From Ephydatia muelleri (taxonomy: Eukaryota > Porifera > Demospongiae > Spongillida > Spongillidae): a stretch of 64,000 nt of DNA. Each line of letters starts with the position of its first letter. The first letter of the stretch is position 1. The notes beneath the pieces are model-generated. The model was not told the origin of the DNA. It worked only from the letters and a program-made list of their open reading frames with translations, and searched no databases. Made by a program: the position numbers and the translations under genes. Positions 60,101-64,000 of the stretch are shown here, piece by piece. Location: assembly GCA_013339895.1 (NCBI GenBank), contig JABACO010000022.1, forward strand, positions 4,898,610-4,962,609. Reading direction: 5' to 3'.

Positions 60101-63100
60101 GCACACATGTACATGTACTGCATGCATGGTGTTGGTGATACACAATATCCTGGTATGCATGTACATGCTGTACTGGCTGCTGGTAATGTGTGTCAAAATC
60201 TGATGTGCTGATTTGTCTGATAGCATTACTACCTTTGAGCAATATCTTTCCACATACTGCAGCAGCAAGTACAAGGAGCAGCAGTGAAGCAGAATACAGC
60301 GGTTATGGAGACAGCTGCAGTGGGCAAACCCACTAGTTCTGAGGAGTCTGGTGTTTCGGCAAACCTAGCAGTGAAGGTACATGTATGCGTCATTTGTGCA
60401 GTGTACAGTGCAGGGTATTCCCACATCAAGGAGATTTGAATCAAGTAATTTAATTTGCTGCTAAGGATAGATGCCAAAATAGAAGTCCTGTTCCTATTTA
60501 GTGCAAGGATCAAGATATGATTCCATTTTTTGGAGTTGTGTTTGTCCTATGTTTCTAGTTAGCCCTGCGCTGTACAGTTGGCCAGTGTTTGGATGAACTC
60601 AGATATTCATGTCCGCGTGTCCACAACACCAAAAATACCAATCTCTACTCTGCACATGATCACACGTCTAGCCCCTCCCCTATGTATACACCATAAACAT
60701 CCCCCCCCTCTATATTTACACAAAGTGACGACACAAGTAGTGACACTACAGTTTCACAAAACTCCGAAACCGTTCTGGCTCTCGAATGACCCGGCCGCTA
60801 CGTGTGGTCCGAGGTTGTCTTGTGGGGTCAACTGGCTGATTGCTGGCTTGAATTATCGGTGGGCTGCTAGGGGCCGGCTGACTGCTGGCTGGTACTCCCT
60901 GTGGACTGCTAGGGGCCTTCTGCGTCAGCTCAGAGTCCCTTGGGTGCTCCGGGCCTGTCTCTCGTGGGTCATCAACTAGATCTTCTCCCACCGGGTGCTC
61001 TGGCACATGACTTGAGGGCCTTATGAACTGTCTGTTTCGATGAACCAGTTGTCCATCCACGTCCACTGTATAAGAACGCTCAGTTAACTGGTCCACACAT
61101 CGACCTCTCAGCCACTTGGTCTTACTAGCCCGTAAATCCTGTACCAGTACAGGTTCTCCGTACTGCAAAGGCGGCAATCTGTGGCCCTTCCCGCTCTGCT
61201 GTGCCTGAATCTGCCTCTGTCTTCCCGTCTTCTTCTCCCACATTTTTACCTGAGGTTCCTGCTTGAGTTTGGCACTGCTTGTTGGCACTGCGCCTCGAGT
61301 TCTCCTACTAAACAAACGTTGGCACGGACTTGCTCCCAACCCAACGGTTGGGGTATTGCGCCATTCAAGCAGGGCTAAGTACGGATCAGAACTCCTCTTG
61401 AAGATCCTCTTGGCAATTTTGACAGCTGCTTCTGCCTTGCCATTTGACTGGCTGTGGTAAGGTGACGAGACAGTGTGCTGGAAGTCCCATGACTTTGCGA
61501 AGGCCTGAAACTCTGACGACATGAACTGTGGTCCTCCATCCGTCTGAACAACTAAGGGAATGCCATGCCTTGAGAACTGCCGTTTCGCGGCTTGGACTAC
61601 AGTGACCGCTAGGGTGTTCGACAGGTTAGAGACTTCAAAGAAGTCTGTCAAATAATCAACTATTATCAGGTGGTGCTTGCGTCACACTGGATGACCACTG
61701 GTTTTGCCACATCATAGAAGGTCAAGGTTTGATCGGTACTGATGAGACTCTTCACTTCTTCAAACGCTGCCCGCTCAGTGGGTCCCCAATGAAGCTCAGC
61801 CTCCCCTTCCGTAAGCCGTCGAAGTGGCTCACTTGCTTGTGAGAGGTTGTGAATGAACCTGGACAGGTAGTTACACATACCTAAGAAACGCCGTACGTCG
61901 GACGCTGATTCCGGGGCAGCCATTCCCTTTATAGCTCTAACTTTGGCTGGGTCAGGCCTCACACCCTCTTTGGAGATCTGATGGCCAATATACAGTAGCT
62001 CTGACATGTGTAGATGCAGCTTTTGCTTGTTGAACTTGATATTGCACTGTCGAGCGCGTCTCAGGAGGTGTACCAGAGCCTCATCATGCTTGCGACGTGC
62101 TTCCTCTTCTCGCTCACCGGTTCCATACACTAACACATCATCGGCCACAACCGCCACACCATCAATACCATGCAAGGCTGCCTGCAGCCTGCGCTGGAAC
62201 TCCTCCGGTGCTGAAGAGATGCCAAAAGGTAGTCTCAGCCACCTATAACGGCCTTGTGGACCCCAAAAAGTGGTCAAGAAACTACTGCGTTCTGTCAACT
62301 TGATGTGCATAAACCCATCCTTCACGTCAAGCAGGCTGAAAACCTTGGCTTTGTTCAGAGTGGGCAGCACGTCATCTAGAGTGGGCAGCACGTCATCTAG
62401 AGTGGGCAGCACGTCATCTAGAGTGGGCAGCACGTCATCTAGAGTGGGCATGTGGAAATGATTCCTCTTGATAGCAGTGTTGAGATCCCGAGGATCCAGA
62501 CATACTCTGACTTGAACCTTGTCAGGCTTCCACACTGCCGTCAGGTTACTAATCCAGGGTGTTGGGGTGTCTACTCTTGTGATTAGCCCATCTTTCTCCA
62601 TGGCTTGTAGTTTCTCAGTTACTGCTCTTCGCATCACATGTGGTATCTTCCTGGGCCCATTCTGTACTGGGGGAAATTTACTTTCCAACCACTGTGGTTT
62701 TAAGATTAATGCAATTGTGGAAGGTGTTCAAAAATAGAGGCAAGATGCCTCAATAAAATAGCAAGCCACTCAAATAAAGGGTAAGGCATTGTGTCTTGCT
62801 AGGGATGTGTTATAATAATTCAGAATGTAAGCAGTTGTTTAAACTTTATGCTTTTTAGGCCTTCAGGGTCATTGGGAACAGTCGTGTGTAATTTCAGATT
62901 ATGGGACCATTAGACATACAGTAAGAGGGCCATGCACGTAAGCATAGAGAAATCCTAATCGAATATGGTAGGAAGGCTAACTACTTGCAACGGGTAGAAA
63001 GATGTGCACACTACCTGCTGTTTATTAGCTGAATTGTATACAAATGCACATTGTTGTCTGATAACGTTATCTGTCAGCATTTGTATATTTACTATGGTCT

Positions 63101-63889
63101 CCTATACAGTCATATATGAGACATTCCATGCCTGAGTTGTGTTGATCAGGCATGGAATGTCTCATAAATGTACCTTCAGTATCTCTTTATTGGCACATTT
63201 ATTAATTGTTTACGAAAGTCGTTAAAAGAAATACTGATCTCAATGAAGGCATTTCACACTCAGTCACATGTCATAGGTATTGTTAAGGTACAATTTAGCT
63301 AAAGAAATATAACATGAAGTATAATTACATGTAATGTACGAATAATGTATGGGATACAGCAAAAGTTATGTTTAATTGTTGTGTTGTTAAAATTTCACTG
63401 CAGGAAACATTACATGGCTATCCATATTCAAGTCATTACTTTAATGCTATAAAACATCACCTAGTGGCCCATCCACAACTGCAACCTACTCTAATTATTA
63501 ATTAACTAATTTCATAGGTGTTATTTATGGGCACGTGATTATGAAGAGTTCTAAATATTCCATTTGAGTATTCTCACTGAAAATACTTTTCATTATACAA
63601 CACCCACATAATGAGAGTAGACTTTATATACAATGTGAAGATGTTGAGATCACATTGCTTCTATTCACAGCCTCTAGATAGCCATAGCAACAATGTTGCC
63701 CATCCTCTAACACCTACAAAGACGGGGGCACCCAAACCTGTGTCCACAACAACAGCACATGCTCCAGTCAACATTGGGAATGCCCATCAAGCAAGGCAGG
63801 CACAACAGAAAGCTGGAGTCGTGAAGAAGAACCTTGAAGTGCAGAAGAAGGCACAGGCATTGCTTCAGAAGCAATTTGAACAACAGAAG
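54170..63889 (+). CDS. RBM26: RNA-binding protein 26/27 (PWI-like, CCCH zinc finger, RRM)
   Basis: RBM26/27 proteins act in the nucleus in polyadenylated RNA processing and decay; the mammalian proteins associate with the PAXT/exosome pathway. Exons: 54170-54228, 54579-54697, 55649-55842, 56153-56337, 56919-57073, 57797-57931, 58173-58226, 58285-58422, 58797-59005, 59240-59428, 60263-60376, 63671-63889; 590 codons, all in phase, continuing off the right edge. The N-terminal PWI-like fold is DALKTWLLKKLEPLCDADPA to DLCVDQLEVFL (residues 1-75). A CCCH finger C-x8-C-x5-C-x3-H (CKDYDEKGFCIFGENCPFDH) lies near residues 232-251, then a proline-rich linker with GYNPEDPG, then an RRM at about 385-463 (LVIRKIP; EGALIQFSS; VLNNRFIRVYYH), and a glutamine/lysine-rich coiled coil at 545-590. 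The domain order is that of vertebrate RBM26/27; which paralogue cannot be told. Confidence 0.94.
57470..57731. mobile_element. 262-bp MITE with TA duplication and C/G-run termini
   Basis: Arms of about 62 bp begin CCGTAAACTACCAGAATTAA and continue through a C run and TCCGCC to AAAAAATGGCTCGTGT; the right arm is the complement with one extra purine block. TA lies on each side (57468-57469 and 57732-57733), as for Tc1/mariner-class insertions. It is intronic in the RBM26/27-type gene and has no coding capacity. Confidence 0.85.
60746..62688 (-). pseudogene. Internally deleted Ty3/gypsy pol (RT and integrase) in an RBM intron
   Basis: RT (62688 to 61666) runs from KFPPVQNGPRKIPHVMRRAV through motif A FSLLDVKDGF and the palm box VVADDVLVYG to VVIQCDAST at the start of RNase H. 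It then joins directly, in a different frame, to integrase at IIVDYLTDFFEV. The integrase core has D (VDYLTD), D (QTDGGPQF) and E (SNGKAEAA) with exactly 35 residues between the last two. It ends FRSFVKL. RNase H beyond its first strand and the integrase zinc finger are missing; gag, protease and LTRs were not found. The fragment lies in the intron between RBM exons 60263-60376 and 63671-63889, antisense to the gene. Confidence 0.88.
62357..62450. repeat. 21-bp in-frame minisatellite inside the gypsy RT
   Basis: The unit AGAGTGGGCAGCACGTCATC(T) is repeated four times plus a partial copy, encoding reiterated TLDDVLP just before motif A. Related gypsy RTs have one copy of this segment. The reading frame is preserved. 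Confidence 0.95.
63117..63164. repeat. Perfect 19-bp stem hairpin
   Basis: TGAGACATTCCATGCCTGA (63117-63135) and its exact complement (63146-63164) are separated by 10 bases. It lies in the last visible intron of the RBM26/27-type gene. It may be a miniature transposon relic or a small structured RNA. Confidence 0.85.
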
Positions 63890-64000
63890 GTACAGTGGTT
63901 GGAGGGGAAGATGGACTACAAGTGGTCTCTGATTTGTGCAAATTTATGTAAATAATCAGGGGTCTAACAGTAGCCATTAATCAGTGGTATGACTCTCATA

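Noticed and set aside
1..64000. CRISPR arrays, bacterial operons, integrons and rRNA genes.
   Set aside because: The window is plainly eukaryotic; the only regularly repeated units are microsatellites, the 38-bp array and the 21-bp RT minisatellite, none with spacer structure.

Overview
The window reads as eukaryotic, AT-rich metazoan DNA. It has intron-rich genes with GT-AG splice sites, several DNA-transposon families, Ty3/gypsy debris and many TACATGTA-type palindromes. The protein families (PDS5, the AP-5 beta subunit, RBM26/27, an Ig-domain receptor), together with hAT, piggyBac and MITE content, suggest a marine invertebrate. A sponge or another early-branching animal is my guess; the species cannot be fixed from sequence alone. 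No bacterial-type operon, rRNA or CRISPR was seen.

Layout. (1) 1-9.15 kb, minus strand: the 5' half of a PDS5 cohesin-regulator gene, 16 in-phase exons, running off the left edge. (2) 10.05-15.38 kb, minus: a complete small receptor gene with signal peptide, six Ig-like exons, a membrane helix and a short tail. (3) 15.4-22.4 kb: a transposon-fragment desert (TTAA element, LINE pieces, a tRNA-like SINE head, a MITE, a BEL/Pao scrap). (4) 22.39-48.4 kb, minus: a 36-exon gene for AP-5 complex subunit beta-1 (AP5B1). Its introns hold a dead piggyBac-like transposase, a 38-bp tandem array split by a palindromic MITE, a retroelement scrap, a 5.9-kb hAT element that itself contains four later rearrangements, and a gypsy mosaic. 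(5) 48.7-54.1 kb: mostly decayed sequence, with a second hAT transposase pseudogene and a stray copy of the last exon of the Ig gene. (6) 54.17-64.0 kb, plus: most of an RBM26/RBM27-type RNA-binding protein gene (PWI-like N-terminus, CCCH finger, RRM, coiled coil), running off the right edge. Its introns carry a TA-flanked MITE and an internally deleted gypsy element.

The four host genes are unrelated housekeeping or surface functions: sister-chromatid cohesion, late-endosome coat, adhesion/recognition and nuclear RNA metabolism. They do not form a pathway. Exon models were built by hand. For PDS5, the Ig gene, AP5B1 and RBM26/27 every exon junction listed keeps the reading frame, which is strong internal support, although no transcript data were available. 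The most unusual content is the layered transposon structure, especially the nest at 38.5-44.5 kb, rather than a new multi-gene system.
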